From NCBI GenBank assembly GCA_023627715.1, contig JAMAHW010000005.1:124001-188000 (forward strand): a DNA stretch of 64,000 nucleotides, given 5' to 3'. Positions 21,647-33,972 of the stretch are shown one piece after another. Positions within the stretch are counted from its first letter, which is position 1; the number at the start of each line of letters is the position of its first letter. Source of the stretch: Periconia sp. R9002. Taxonomy: Eukaryota; Ascomycota; Dothideomycetes; Pleosporales; Periconiaceae. Below the pieces are notes generated by a model. That model saw only the letters and a list, made by a program, of their open reading frames with translations. It was not told the origin of the DNA and searched no databases. The position numbers were made by a program, and so were the translations under genes.

Positions 21647-24129
21647 CTACACGCTCATTTCATCCGCGTCGTCTGCTTCCTCTTTGTAACTTATCCGCTG
21701 GCTGCTCACGCGGCCTGATCGCTGCCGTGTGGGAGCCGGTCGAGAGACGGGGGGCGCGACGACGCCATCGTCAGGTTCGCCGTCACTGAGGTCGCTCAAG
21801 GGAGAGCTATCTCCAGCCTCCGATGAGCTTGGCGTGGGGACGGTTTTCGGTGCTTTCTTGGTGGAGACTGCGCGTTTCGGCGCCGCCTTCCTGGCGGGGG
21901 TTTTGACAGGTGTAGTCTCGGTGCCATTGAGAGAGGCTTCGTCCGCAGCTGCCTTTTTCCTGTTCTTTCCTTTTGCAGGAGTCGCGGTCCCTTCTTCCTT
22001 CTTCTTGACCACGCGTTTGGGAGGTCGCAGCCAGTCTTCCATGCCAGGAGGCCAGTAGACTCTCCCCTCCGGCCCGCCCATGCCCACTTCATCTTCTGGT
22101 ATGAGTGGAGGAGGCTTCTCATCCTCCTCCGCATCTTCGAGCTTCATATCGATATCTTCCAGGTCGTCCGTCTGTTTCTTCTTGCCTTTCTTCGCTGCCT
22201 TCTTCGGCTTAGGCTTGAACGGCCTGTTCTCGTCCGGTCGAACGTGGGGGATAATGTCACTGAAACTATCGAAGCCCGGCAGTTTGAAGGTGCGCATGAG
22301 CTCAAAGACGGCCTGCTCCTTGTCTTTTGCTTCAATCATGAGGTCCATGGTGTCAGGGCATGGCGGGAACGTCATGACGCGGGGCGAATGCTTTCGACGA
22401 GCACGCCCAGTGATGGCGTCTGGACACGGCTCGGAATAGTGCATTTTGGGCGTTTTGTTCTTCCTGGTCCATGTTTCGAGAATCTGTGGAAACAAGTCCA
22501 CAATGTCCTTGGTGCCTTCTCGAATCTTGCTAGAATCAAATACAATATTGTGGTGATGGAAGTCTAGGACAAAAGGGATGTTGAGCTCTTGACACAAGGG
22601 CAACAATTCATGCACAGACCATACTACATCGTCATTCTCAAGTACAAGGCGGTCTTTGACACGCTGTGGCAGGTTGCCATAGTTCTCTCGGAAGCGGTCA
22701 AGGGTGGCAGGCTTATCACCAAAAGCGCCTCCAAGGTGCAGGATCATGACAGCGTCTCGGTCTTGCTGGGGCGAAAGCTTCAGGAGCGAGAGCATCTCCT
22801 CATGGTAGGCAAGATCCAAAAATGACGCATCAATGACCGATTTACGAGGGGAACCGAGCTGTGTGAATTGACCCGGGTGGGTAGTGACACGATGACCGAA
22901 TTGGTTGACTACTTTACCTACCTCTGCGAGGGTTTCTGCTGCAAAGGGCGCGAGTTTGTAGCCATATTCTGCATGGCTGGCAAAAGGGAACATCTCACTA
23001 CTCAAGCGCATGAACTTGATTCCGTACTTGTCATTCCACCGCAGCATCTTGATCACATCACGCGCATTGGCCAGCCCGAGCTCTTCCACATACTTTTGAC
23101 CCCGCACGACATCAGCAGGCTGGTCTTTATCCGGACGGTTCTTGGTCGGGTGCTCGGGCTGCGAGGGGTCCTTGAGAGGGTGTCGGTGCTCCAAGATGCT
23201 AGCGATTCGGCAGGTTCTGGAGCTGAAGACAGGCGGGCTAGCATTTCGCAGATAGGTGTTCAAGCAGGCCTATCACTTTTGTTAGCTCCACTCAAGGAGG
23301 GATGATCAATAGGAGTCAAACGTACATATCCCAAGCGCCCTTTCCAAGGAAGGGGCAGATAGTCAGAATTGACCGGTGGCGGTCGTGATAGCGCTTCCGC
23401 GACATCCTCGACCCCATCGCCCTGCCCCTCGTCCAGTGGACCAGCATCGTCGTCGTCAGGGTTGATGGTCACCCCCACGGCCTCCTCGATGGTGTGTTCA
23501 GACGGTGCCATGCCATTTTGAACGGGGAGCGCAGTGGCCTCTGCGCCGTTTGCTTTCACATGCTGCTTCTTCTTGTTGTCAGACGCAGGAGGATCAGGAT
23601 CAGCCACAGCCGTCCTGGATGTCCCTTGCGCAGGCGCACTTTTGGTGGTTGTCGCAGTGCGCCCACGTCGTGGAGGTAGGGGGACGTGCTCTGCAGCACT
23701 CTTCCGGGCGGCGGCACTCTTTCGGAGTTTGGAGGGAGGTGGGACAGCATCAGGCGAAGCCCGTAATGAGGATACGCCATCGAGGATTTCTGGATTGGCA
23801 TTCGGATCCGTAATTGCAGCACCGTTTTTACTACGGGATGCCTGGCGGCGCAGTGGCTGTGGCTGAGGAGGCTCTGCCTGAGCGAGAGTGGGTAGAGGCA
23901 CGGCGGTGCGCTGACGGGGCCGAGGTTGCTCCTCTTGGAGGGCTTTGGCCCCTGCGGCGGATTCCGATGACCGTTTGCGCTTGCTCGCCATGCTGAGGGG
24001 GGTGGTCGGTGGTGAGTGGGCAGCTATGGAGTGTAGATGGGCCCAAAGCGGCGCGCGCTGGCGTCTTGTGAGTGCGGCTTGGGGGCTGGTCAAGGCTGCG
24101 AGGGACGAGGGAGGAACAAAGCGGAGCAT
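21647..24129 (-). CDS. uve1: UV-damage endonuclease (UVDE family)
   Basis: This enzyme nicks DNA directly 5' of UV photoproducts and other distortions, starting the alternative excision repair pathway. Exon 1 is 24129-23326 and exon 2 is 23269-21647 (minus strand), joined in phase 0 across a GTACGT donor and GATAG acceptor to read GRLGYACLNTYLR, the start of the TIM-barrel domain. The product is 808 residues. Metal and active-site motifs include VTTHPGQF, ILHLGGAFGDK, LENDD, LDFHHHN and KMHYSEP. The first 250 residues and the last 200 are low-complexity, with Lys/Pro/Ala-rich and acidic parts and nuclear signals, typical of the fungal enzymes. Two starts are plausible. The ATG at 24129 adds 46 residues without any acidic residue, resembling a mitochondrial presequence, in a weak context. 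The ATG at 23991 begins MASKRKR, a nuclear signal, in a strong context and gives 762 residues. Confidence 0.95.
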
Positions 24130-27100
24130 GAATTAATTGCCCGATGTCCCTATTAGGAATTGGCAACCGGCCAAAGTGCTGCCGCGATTCAATGGCGATG
24201 CGCGATGAAGATTAGGAGGTGATGATGATGACCAAGAAAGAGAAGTTGAGATGAAAAGGAGGAGGACGGATTGGGGGAGAACAAGGAGAGTGAGGGCACG
24301 CATGGTGAAAGGGGACGGACGCGTCGAGCAGCGCTGCCATTGCGCGTCGACGTCACTACGATGGAAGGTTTGACTGTGTGGAGATTGATGGCGATGGGAG
24401 TGCTGGTGTTGAACGGGTACAGACTAACGACGACGGAGCCGCGGCGATCGCCCAGACTCCAGAGCTCGATCGGGCTGGCATGGAGAGATGTTAGCGCCAT
24501 ATGCTGTCGTCATCTTCCCAGCCGGGCCAGCCTAGCCTTTCTTTCTCTCTCATGATGAAAACGAACACCAATTTGTTTTTGTCTTTTCCTCTCTCTTCTT
24601 ACTCCAAGCAGCAAAGCGTGCCGGTGCCAGTGCCATCCAGCGCCCACAGACACACACACACACGATAGGAGATTAGAGCTCGTAAAGTCACCGCTTACTC
24701 CCGCACATCTTGCCCTGTCTCGTCTGGTCTGCAAGACATGCTCCAACGCTGCTCCCATCGCATTCCTACGCGAGCAAGGATGCCGCTCCTCGTACCGTCG
24801 ACGCCATGATACCTGTGCCAATGTACTTGTACGTGCTGTACCTGTGCTCCGATATGTGGCTTGCTGCAGGCCGCTGAGGGGTCAGTGAGACACGCATAGA
24901 TTGTCCAGAAACCGTTTTTACGTACAAGCAACTGCAACGACATTGTTCGTATCGCCTCCGCCCCCATGTGCCTCTCCTCTCCCTCTCTCGTTTTCTCTCT
25001 GGCTATTTTCTTTGATGCTCTACCACATGCGTGCAATGTCTACTCGCGCATCATTGGATGGACACCCGGCTGCACATGGCATCTGCCTGGGCACAATAGC
25101 CTATTGTACTGGCTGTACGCTATCTCTGCATGGCTTGCTGGTAAACCTGTTTGCTTCTGCGCCTTGAGTGGACAGGTTCCTTTCAGCGCGAATGTAGTAG
25201 TCGTCGCTAATTCTAAACTACCTGGGTAATGATTCCAATGATCAACATACACCTGTACAGATGCGGGAGAGCATATCTTACCAGGTTGGCTCGCCGTGTG
25301 TTCCCGGGACCATAGCTCAGTGAGTTTCGATTGGTCCCGTAGTCATTTGCTATCTACCCTAGTCAGATGACTAGTCGAAGCCGACTACCTGCTGCTATCC
25401 ACACAGTACCAAGTACAACTTCAAGTGTATTGCGACTAGGAGCACAATCCTCCTTGCTTCACACTACAGGTGTCGACTCATTGTGCTAGCAGCCGGAGAT
25501 GACTTGGCAATTGCAATTGCCCCTTGATGATCGCGTCTGCTGCACACCATTTCATGTTCTTCTCTCGTGCGGCCTGATCAGATACTGGCTCAATCTCGTC
25601 AGAGTCTAATCTCCTCGGCATCGAACCACCCAAAGATGACTTGACGGGGTGTGCAAAGGCACAACTGTCTCTCATGTCAGACAGGTTCTGTGCGTACGTG
25701 GGGTAAACAATGCAGTGTCTTGTCCATGTTGATGGCCTCGTTCGCTCCATTTCCTCTTGCAAACAAATGGATGGGGCACGGTGCGTCGATTCCGTAGACT
25801 ACCCACCAGGGCTCTGGCCTGCGCTGTGCGATGGCATACGATGACTGCCGGGTGATTGCTGCCCCCGCACTTGCTCGTGCCTGAAAGGAACTTTACACTC
25901 ATGGTTCGTCTATCGAATCGCATCCTGATGGCCCGTCCTCTTCTCCCCTTGGCTCTTTCTCACTCGACCTTCACGGGTTCCGGGAGGGCGCGGCTCAAAC
26001 TGGTGCATCACGGTATAGCCAATGACCTTGTCCAAGTGCATGTGGGGTTGATACATGCGCTGTACAAGACGTACTTAACCAGTACCTGTAACCAGCAGTG
26101 GCATGTCATGTGTGGAACATACATGGTACATGGTACATGTGGAGTACGCTGCATGATGCCGCCGAACAGCAGCACAGCAGCCAACAAGAAAAGAGGAGGG
26201 AGTGCTTAACAAAGCGGAACTATACCGCAGGGGTGTGATCTTTCTGATTTCGTTCCGCATCCGAGGCTGGACCGCGAACGCCTTTCCGCGGATCCGATGC
26301 CTCTTCCAGTTATCGATAATGAGACAACAGCGAAAAGGTTCCGACAAGGGGGAAAGGGTGCTATCACACAGCTACTGGCTGGTACAGTGGAAAAAATAAG
26401 GGTCCCCTCGTTCAAGACGGACCCCTGTTACAAATGATCCGCACCAGCTCCCTTCTGCTAAGCTAGTCGAATCTAGTCTAGTCTAGTGTACTGTGCAGGT
26501 ACGGAGGCTCCAAGGCGTTTCCAATCCCCCCTAGTGCCCTCCCTTCCCAGCGTCGTATAGGCCGAAAGCGCGATATTATCGACGTTGCCAAACAAAAGGC
26601 CGGAAGCTCTTGCAAATTTCCTGGGCGCCGGATCGCAAAAGCGACAACGGGAAAATGGTCATGATTCGCCTGGCGATCCGTCGAGCGCATCTCGCCCTCG
26701 CCGAAGGAGGAGTGGAGAAGTTTGATGGTCGAAAGATTGCAGTGCAAAGGGGGGTGGAGAGAAACATGGAGAGCCTCATGTTGGTACGATGGCTAACGGA
26801 AAGCAAGCTGGCGGTCGGCATGGCCGAAACCAGTCAAGAGGCATCAATAGAAGGTAAAAGTCGTCCGCGTTGCGCGCGTGTGTAGTCAGCACTCTAACAT
26901 GGCGTCTGTACACATCCAATCACTCTTGGTTCCTATCCTTCCGACGTCCAGCCAGTCACAGCCCGGCAACCAGGATGACCGAGGGGGCCGTAAAAACAAG
27001 GCCCCGACAAAACAGACTACCCGCATCCCTGCCTCCCCCATCCCCTCCCCTCCCATCCCAGCCAACGACGCCCACTAGACTTCCACTTCATTTCTCCATG

Positions 27101-29241
27101 CTCGTGCGAACGAACCATTCAAGCCGACTACTCCCCAAACAGAACAAAGGCGAGCAAATGTACACTACAGACACAGACGACCAACCAAAACTCCCACAAA
27201 CGGCAAACACATCCCTCCGTGCCTGGCTTTCCACACCCCTCCAATCCTCCCATCCTTTGATCCTTCCAACGCCTGGGCGTAACTAAAGGCGAGCGAGGGG
27301 AGAAATGGTTGTGGCTTGCGAGAGGAGTTACCGTTCGGCCCGCCATCAGCCGTCGCACTAGCCACATGAAGGCCTTCTCGGCCGTTCCCTTCAACTTACT
27401 CGCATCCATCCCGCCCACCACCACCATTCGCTGTGTACTGATCACCATCATGTGATGGTCTACTCTTTGATGAGCAGCCAGTCGTGCTTGCGCTACGCTA
27501 CGTGCCTGGAGAGCGAGTGAGCAAGGCGCCATGCGCGCGAAGTCAGAATTTCACCTCACGGCAAATGTGCATTTCCTTCACGTAATAAAAGTCATGGTAG
27601 GAGCACTATAGACGGTCATCCATCACATTGAGAGGAAGTTGCACGCGCGCGAGCGCATGGCAGCATCGCAAGCGCACGAGAGGGAGACCACGCGCACCAT
27701 CAACTAGGGAAGGGAAAGCATGACGCTGGTGATACCCCATACCTCGTCGTTAGCCCATACTATACCACACTATCTTTTCCTTCTTCCCTCTCCCCGACAT
27801 GCACACACATCACGTACGCACGTAAAACGGTGAAGCCATACTATGCTATGCTAGCTAGGTATCTACGTAAGATGGCATCAACCGCGCATATGATGCGCCT
27901 GCCCAACGATAAATTAAAAGAACCAAGAAAACAACAACAAACATACAACGTGCTTACACCTACACATCATCGCCACCCAACCTACCCGCCTTATCACGAC
28001 ACCGACACGAGGAGCGTTTAGATTGCTCGTTTGTGTGCGTGTGTATACATGTCAATCAATCAAAGCTGATAACGTTAACTAACTCAAGTGATGTGATGTG
28101 ATCCCCGTCCGTCCGTATATGCAACGTTAAAAAAGTACGATAGCATCATCGTCGACGTCATTTTTTTTGATGTCGCTTGCTTGCTGCCTTTTTTTCTTCT
28201 CTTATCGCTAGATATGTATGAACGTGTAGGTAGATTATCTGTTTCGTTATCGCGTGTAAGGGGATAAAGTGAAAAGGTAAGATATGATTGATTGATTGAT
28301 TGAGTATAATAACGAGGACGATGTTGGTCGAGACGGTTGTCTGTTCGTTTTCGAGCATTAAGTAGGTACCTACATAGGTATGTACATAGCCAAAAAAAAA
28401 AGATATGTAGCCAACGACAGTAAACAAACAAAAAGTAAAAAAAAGATAATACGTGACTATTTTTACCCACTACCTATCCCTCCATCCATCACTCCTCCAT
28501 AACCAGTGATCGTCTATCCAAATCTCGCATAGGTTTTAGTTGTGGTGTGGGGGAAATTACATGGTTACATACATACCTAGTAGATAGTCACTTCAGATGG
28601 ATGGATGATACAGAAAGAAAGGCAGGGCAGATTTTGTTAAAGATACATACCTAGTTAATCCAGGGATGTCAAAACCGTCGATCTTTTATCCTTCGAACAT
28701 GGTCTTAAGATTAATACATAGTTATTTTTACACTTTTCAAGGAGGATGGATGGGTGGATGGATGGATAGAACATCGCATCGTCGCAAGTACCTAGCTAGG
28801 TACGGGAATAGGCGCATACATACGATGCACGAGAGAGCGAGTAGTACTGCGCCCCACAAAAAGTCAAAACTAGCAAAGTACGAGAGAGTTTCATCTTTTT
28901 CTTCGTTGCTATCGTTATTACTATGGTACAAAGAGGTAATTTGGAGAGGGCAGTGCCGCGGAGGGTTTCCTTTTTGTGATGGTTTTTTTTTTTGCCGAAG
29001 GGCCAGGAGTTGTAACAACGTCCCAACACCGAGACGCCCTTCCCGACTCCCGGCCAATCATGTCATGACTGCGTAAAACATCCGTCGTCCGTGTCATTTC
29101 CTTCCCCAACCCTCATCTCGTTATAAATAGAAAACAAAAATGTCCGCGGGGAAAAAATGTTCAAGAAGAAAATGGTGAGCAAAAATTCAAAATATCCGAC
29201 CAATCCCAAACCAAAGAAAATGGAAATTATGTACTCGGCAA
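24130..29241. other. 5.1-kb gene-poor stretch between uve1 and the Zn2Cys6 gene
   Basis: It starts at the uve1 promoter and ends at the 3' side of the transcription factor gene. No frame shows a domain. The longer ones (26870-27286 + and 27128-27532 -) overlap antisense and are Pro/Ser/Arg-rich. A CA run lies near 24650, TAGGTACCTAC words near 28370, GATTGATTGATT near 28290 and GGATGGATGG near 28743. The 3' part (28.0-29.2 kb) is AT-rich with poly(A) and poly(T) runs. Confidence 0.5.
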
Positions 29242-31988
29242 TTAGATGATTATGTATTCTCCGTCCACACGGTCCATGGCCTTTCTCCATTTGAACGCTT
29301 GCTGTGGCTGTGATTCTGCACCGGTTCCCTCGCTCTTCGGGAGTGACCGTTCGTCATCTCCGGCGAGGAGGCTGTTGTCTTCGTCTTGCCACACCTTTTC
29401 GAGAACTTCGAGCCCGCTCAGGTTGTTGTAGAATCCTGACTCGCGCTGTATCTCAATGCAACGTTGTCGAACCTGCGCACGGTGCTCCAGTTGCGTTGCC
29501 TCGGAACCCAGGATAAACAACGGCCAGAGTATGAACTTGTTGTAGGGGCTGGTGATGCCTATCTGGGAGATGTGGTACAGGCCGCGCGAGACAGTACTCT
29601 GGAAGTTGGCGAAGCTCGATGGCGACGATGGGTTGGCTAATCGTTCCGTGTACAACAGCGCAGCGTAACGGAAGCTTTCGCTCATGTGCAAGCTGGCCAG
29701 CTGTGCTGGACTTAGCGGTAGCGACGGCAAGTTGGAAGGACCGTTGGATAGATCGGACTCCCATTCCTGTAGTCGGTTTCGTATCGCGCTCCATTCGTTC
29801 CAAAATTCCGAGCGTCGATCATTGCCAGGGACGGCCTGGTTGAAAGGATTCTTGCTCAGCACGAGATCAGCGGTTTGCGTCCAGCCGTTACCGTCGACAT
29901 TGTTGAAGTTGAATGAATAGAAATCTCGCTGTTTTTGGGGTCGCGGTGATGGGCACGGTGTGGAATTGTCCTCTCTAACGGGACGGTTCTGGCTCAGGAG
30001 GTTGAGTCTCCCGAGCCTCGCGATTAATTTAAACAAACGCCCTTCACACCCTGACAAATGCTCTGAAGAGCCCAGATTTGCTGTCCAATTCATCATATCC
30101 AGGGCATCGCCCTGCACTTCTGTTTCTCGATCGTTTACCGTAGACGTCATAACATCAAACCATGTGAAGAAGAAGGAAATCCATCGTACAAAACTCGACT
30201 GCACAGTCATATCTCTCATGCTAAGCAACTTCTGGACGCCGGCCAACTGGGTCTTGAAGCGGCTGAATCCCGAATCACACACGTGAAACAGGCACAGGAC
30301 AAGAAGGGTAGCGAGAATCGAGTCGTCTCCGGCCGCGGCCTCTTGATCCGCCAACTTCTTGTTCAACAAAGCTATAGATTTTGCCTTGTAGTGCTTTTCC
30401 TCGGCGGATGGCTCGCCCCCGTGCATCTCGCGCAGCTCTTGGGCTGTCATTTTGGAGAAGGAATGCTCTGGCAACAAGCCCAGATCTTGCGCCAAACTGA
30501 GCCGTCTTCCTTCGATCCCACCACGCATCCGCAAGTTGTTGAGGGACAGTGCGGCGATGGCACTCTGTAGCATGTCACTCTGAAGAGCGAGCGGCAGCAG
30601 GTGAGCGCGGTATGGATTCAGGTGGTCATCACCAGCCACCAGCACTGGACATATTCCACTGTCGAAGAAATCCAGCAGGTAGCGAATTCTCATAGGCAGG
30701 TTGGAAACGGCGGTGGGACTCTGAGGAATGGATGTGGTGAGCGTCAATTCGTTAAACAACAGGGAAGAGCCAGAGCCAAACGTACCCTCCGGAAGATAAG
30801 AAAAGCCAGGGTGAGACATAGCTCCCAGACTTGTACCCAGTTCCCCCTCCACAAAAATCTCGGGCCAAGCCGGTGGTCCCATGGTCTGCGGGGCAGAGCT
30901 AACTTCGTTGAAATCCACGCTTTGGTCGGAGCTGATGCTGGAGCTCACGTCGTCGGCCAAGGGGAGCGTGCGAGGAAGGCCTTGGTAGGAAGTGCTGTCC
31001 AAGGAGCCAATGGAATGTTGGTCTTGAAAGCTGAAGGTAGAGAAACGGGGGGCCGAGGAGTCTTGGAATGGGTATTCATCTACCGGAGTAGGTGGGTACT
31101 CGCCCGGAGAAGGGAAATCGCTGTCGCTGTAGGTACCGAGAGAGGCCGATGAGGCGGAGAGTCCAGTCTCTTCATAGGGCACGGCGAGGGAAGTGTGGAT
31201 CCTTTGCAGGGAACCACGCTGGATGTGTGGGCGCTGCAATTTGGATGAATGCGGGTGAAATGGATCGACCTGTTCCCCGAAACCTGGAACGGAAAAGGTG
31301 GTGGGAGAGGGAATAGGGATTGGGCTCGTTGGGTGGCCAAAATATTGGTACTCGGGGGAGGAGAATGGGTGTGGGCTCGTAGGGCTAGTGGGGGAGTGGA
31401 TCCCATAGTCGATGCTTGCTCGGGTCTCGATGCGTGCTGGCGGCTGGTGGTGGTGATGATGTTGGTGTTGCTGCGTTTGCTGCTGCTGCTGCGTCTGTTG
31501 CTGTTGTTGTTGTTGTTGCTGCTGCTGCTGCTGCTGTTGCTGTTGTTGCGAGGTGGTGGTGCTAGTTGAAGCCACAGAGGATTTTCGGGTCTTTGCGTCG
31601 CGGGCCGCAGAGTTGGCCTGAGTGGGCGATTTAGCCACGGGAAGTGACATGCCTCGAAGCTTTCCGCGCGAGGCCACGCCAACATTCCAGGTCAACTGGG
31701 TCCGGTAGCCGCTGCATTGTTTTCCTTGATCGATACACTGGCCACAGTAGGGCTGGAAGTTTCAAAAGGTTAGCCAATGTTTGTTTTGGGGTTGGTGGAA
31801 AAGACCCGTTGCAAACGTACTCGTCGGCGGTCACACTTTACGCCCAGTTTCCTGCAGGCGAAGCAGTCCTCACTAGCACCGGTTGCGGGGGCCCTTCTCC
31901 TCCTCTTCTTCTGGGCGACGGCATTTGCGGTGGTGTTTTGCGTCTGGATATCAGCTGGTTGGGTGGCGGCGGCAGAAGACATGGTCAT
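29242..31988 (-). CDS. Zn2Cys6 transcription factor with polyglutamine tract
   Basis: This is a fungal-specific nuclear regulator. Exon 1 is 31988-31821 and exon 2 is 31752-29242 (minus strand), joined in phase 0, giving 892 residues. A KKRRRR cluster precedes the binuclear zinc cluster. The cluster is built across the splice: DCFACRKLGVKCDRRR in exon 1 and PYCGQCIDQGKQCSGY in exon 2 supply the six Cys. LTWNVGVASRGKLRGM follows, a stretch known from regulators with the fungal-specific domain Fungal_trans_2. A long Gln tract with His lies at about residues 110-145, then a Ser/Pro-rich linker. The C-terminal half from about residue 400 is the helical regulatory domain. ATG 31988 has T at -3 and ATG 31982 has A at -3, so the latter may be used. 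Targets cannot be named. It stands alone between long gene-free stretches. Confidence 0.92.
31477..31549 (-). repeat. CAG/CAA repeat encoding the polyglutamine tract of the Zn2Cys6 factor
   Basis: Interrupted CAG and CAA codons encode about 22 Gln in two or three runs broken by Thr, followed by a His-rich segment. Such tracts are length-variable and can tune activation strength. The mixture of codons should slow slippage. Confidence 0.85.
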
Positions 31989-33004
31989 GGAGGGAGTGGG
32001 TATATGTATTGAGTAATGTAAAAAAGAATGTCGGTATGTACGGTAGGTAGGATGATTGCGGGAATGGATGTACAGGCAATCTGCAAGAGGGAAGGGTATA
32101 TAGTAGGTAGTAAAAAAGAATCAACAGGCGACGAGGGTTTCCTTCATGGAGGTCAATGAGAGCGCGTCCCGGTGGGTATTAAGGTGGAGGAGGTAAAGCT
32201 TGGTTCACCAGTTTTGATAAGCATCAGGGACAGAGAGAGACAGGCGACAGGGCAGGGCCACAGAGGCCCACCAGGGGTTCCCTCTCCAGGATGGTCGGCA
32301 GGGATGGGGGTAGCGGTCATCCTGCGGCGGACCTTTGGCTACAATTTCAAAAGGTGCCGAAGTCGAAGGGTCCGTGGCGACTAGGGGAGGGGAGGCCCCC
32401 TACCACGACCGCACAATTGAAGGCCGAGGGATAGCAAGCAGCAGGGTCATGGATGGTGAGGGAAGGAATCCCAGAGCCTGCTGCGTACAGTAGAGCAGAG
32501 CCAGTGCCTGCGCAGTGCAGGCCAGTCGGCCGTCGTGGCTAGGCGGGCGAAGATCATGGCCGTGATTGGTGGTGGTGCGAGTCCTTCTCCCGTCTTGCAT
32601 ACAGATAGCGACGATGTAACCCTCAGGCTCAAGGGGTGCCGTTGTGGGGTTCAGAAGGCTTCCAAGCCACTTTTGCTGTGGCAAGCACGGCATCAGCGGA
32701 CCAGCGCGCGGCCGTTGAAGCCCACCGAATCTGTGTGGAAATGGTGCGGCTTCTAGCTCGCGCCTAGTAGAAGAGAGAGAGAGACAATGCGAAAGAGAAA
32801 AGGAAACCATGTCTCGCCAAGCAGAACGCCCGCGTGCTGTAGACCAAGAAGAGAGAGCCAACCAAGTGGCCGCCACTCTGCTCTTGCTCGCTCATCCATC
32901 TCCATGATGCACACGGCCAAACCCGCAGAGGTTATTTCCCGTTGGTACCGTAGCACGCAGCGGGCTGGGCTGAGAGGCCATCCATCCGTTCATGATGGGA
33001 AATG

Positions 33005-33077
33005 CAGCAGCAGCAGCAGTGGTGGTGGTGGTGGTGGTGGTGAGGGAGGGCTGGTGAGTGTGTGTGTGTGTGTGTGT
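33005..33077 (+). repeat. compound microsatellite (CAG)n (GGT)n (TG)n
   Basis: Three different short repeats follow one another within about 75 bp, roughly 1.0 kb upstream of the Zn2Cys6 start codon. No coding role is seen; it is likely hypervariable. Confidence 0.85.
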
Positions 33078-33161
33078 CCGTGTGGTCGTGGTTAGTGCGC
33101 GCGGAGGGCCATGGACCGTGGACGAAGCAGAGGGCCTCGGGACATTGTCTTGCCGCAGCAA

Positions 33162-33187
33162 CCTCGCTCGCTCGCTCGCTCGCTCTC
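33162..33187 (+). repeat. (CTCG)n tetranucleotide repeat
   Basis: About six CTCG units lie in the same gene-poor flank, 85 bp after the compound microsatellite. Confidence 0.8.
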
Positions 33188-33942
33188 GCACCCTTCCCCT
33201 ACAGCAGCGCAGTGCTGCAGCTGCAGTGACTGTGGATGGATGGACGGGATGGACCATGCGACATGAGAGAATGACATGGGAGTCGGGCTGCTGATGATGA
33301 TGACGATGGTGATGATGGGACATGGGGCATCCGGTGCTGAGTGCGCGAGTCTCTCAGCAGGTGCAGGGCTTGGCGTTCCGCTCGGGCGGATCCGACGAGG
33401 GAATTGGTCGTGATAACGCCATCTGCATTCTCTTGATTTGGATAGCAAAATCAATGACAGCATGCTCGCTCGCTCTCTTTTCCCCCCCCACGCCGATTCC
33501 ATCGCCCATCCCATCCCATCCATCCCATCCATCCCATGCCATGCCATCTGAACAGAGCTGCATGCTCCATCATCCAGCATCCTTCAGCAGCAGCGCAGCG
33601 CAGAACATGGCAAAAGGCCCCCGCACCGTTTCACGCCAGCACTGCCATTCCTCATTTCTATTGTTGTTGCCATGGCTCGCTCGCTCATTACCGTCCCCCA
33701 AAATATCCCCAACCCCCGTCATGGACCATTTGCATGCCCCTCGGCCACTAACGTCGACGACACAGGCCGAGGAGCTTTCTCCCTCTCTCGTTCACGCCCG
33801 CGTTTACTCCTACCGTACTAATACTACGACTAGGCTAGACAAAACTAGATCACACTAAACCAGACTGGACTAGGTAGATGGAGCTAGCCTAGTACCCACT
33901 AGGGCCCGCGCCTGTTCGCGCCCCGTGCAGCCGAAAGCAAGA

Positions 33943-33972
33943 CAGAGAGACAGAGAGACAGAGAGAGAGAAA
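33943..33972 (+). repeat. GACAGAGA-type purine repeat
   Basis: AGAGACAG units are repeated about three times and run into GAGAGAGA. It is a simple repeat without coding role. Confidence 0.75.

Noticed and set aside
25300..25360. Possible tRNA-like sequence (GGGACCATAGCTCAGTGAG)
   Set aside because: Resembles an acceptor and D arm, but no anticodon arm or T arm (GGTTCGA) follows at the right distance.
26870..27532. Two long overlapping antisense frames
   Set aside because: Low-complexity, mutually antisense, no motif or splice support.
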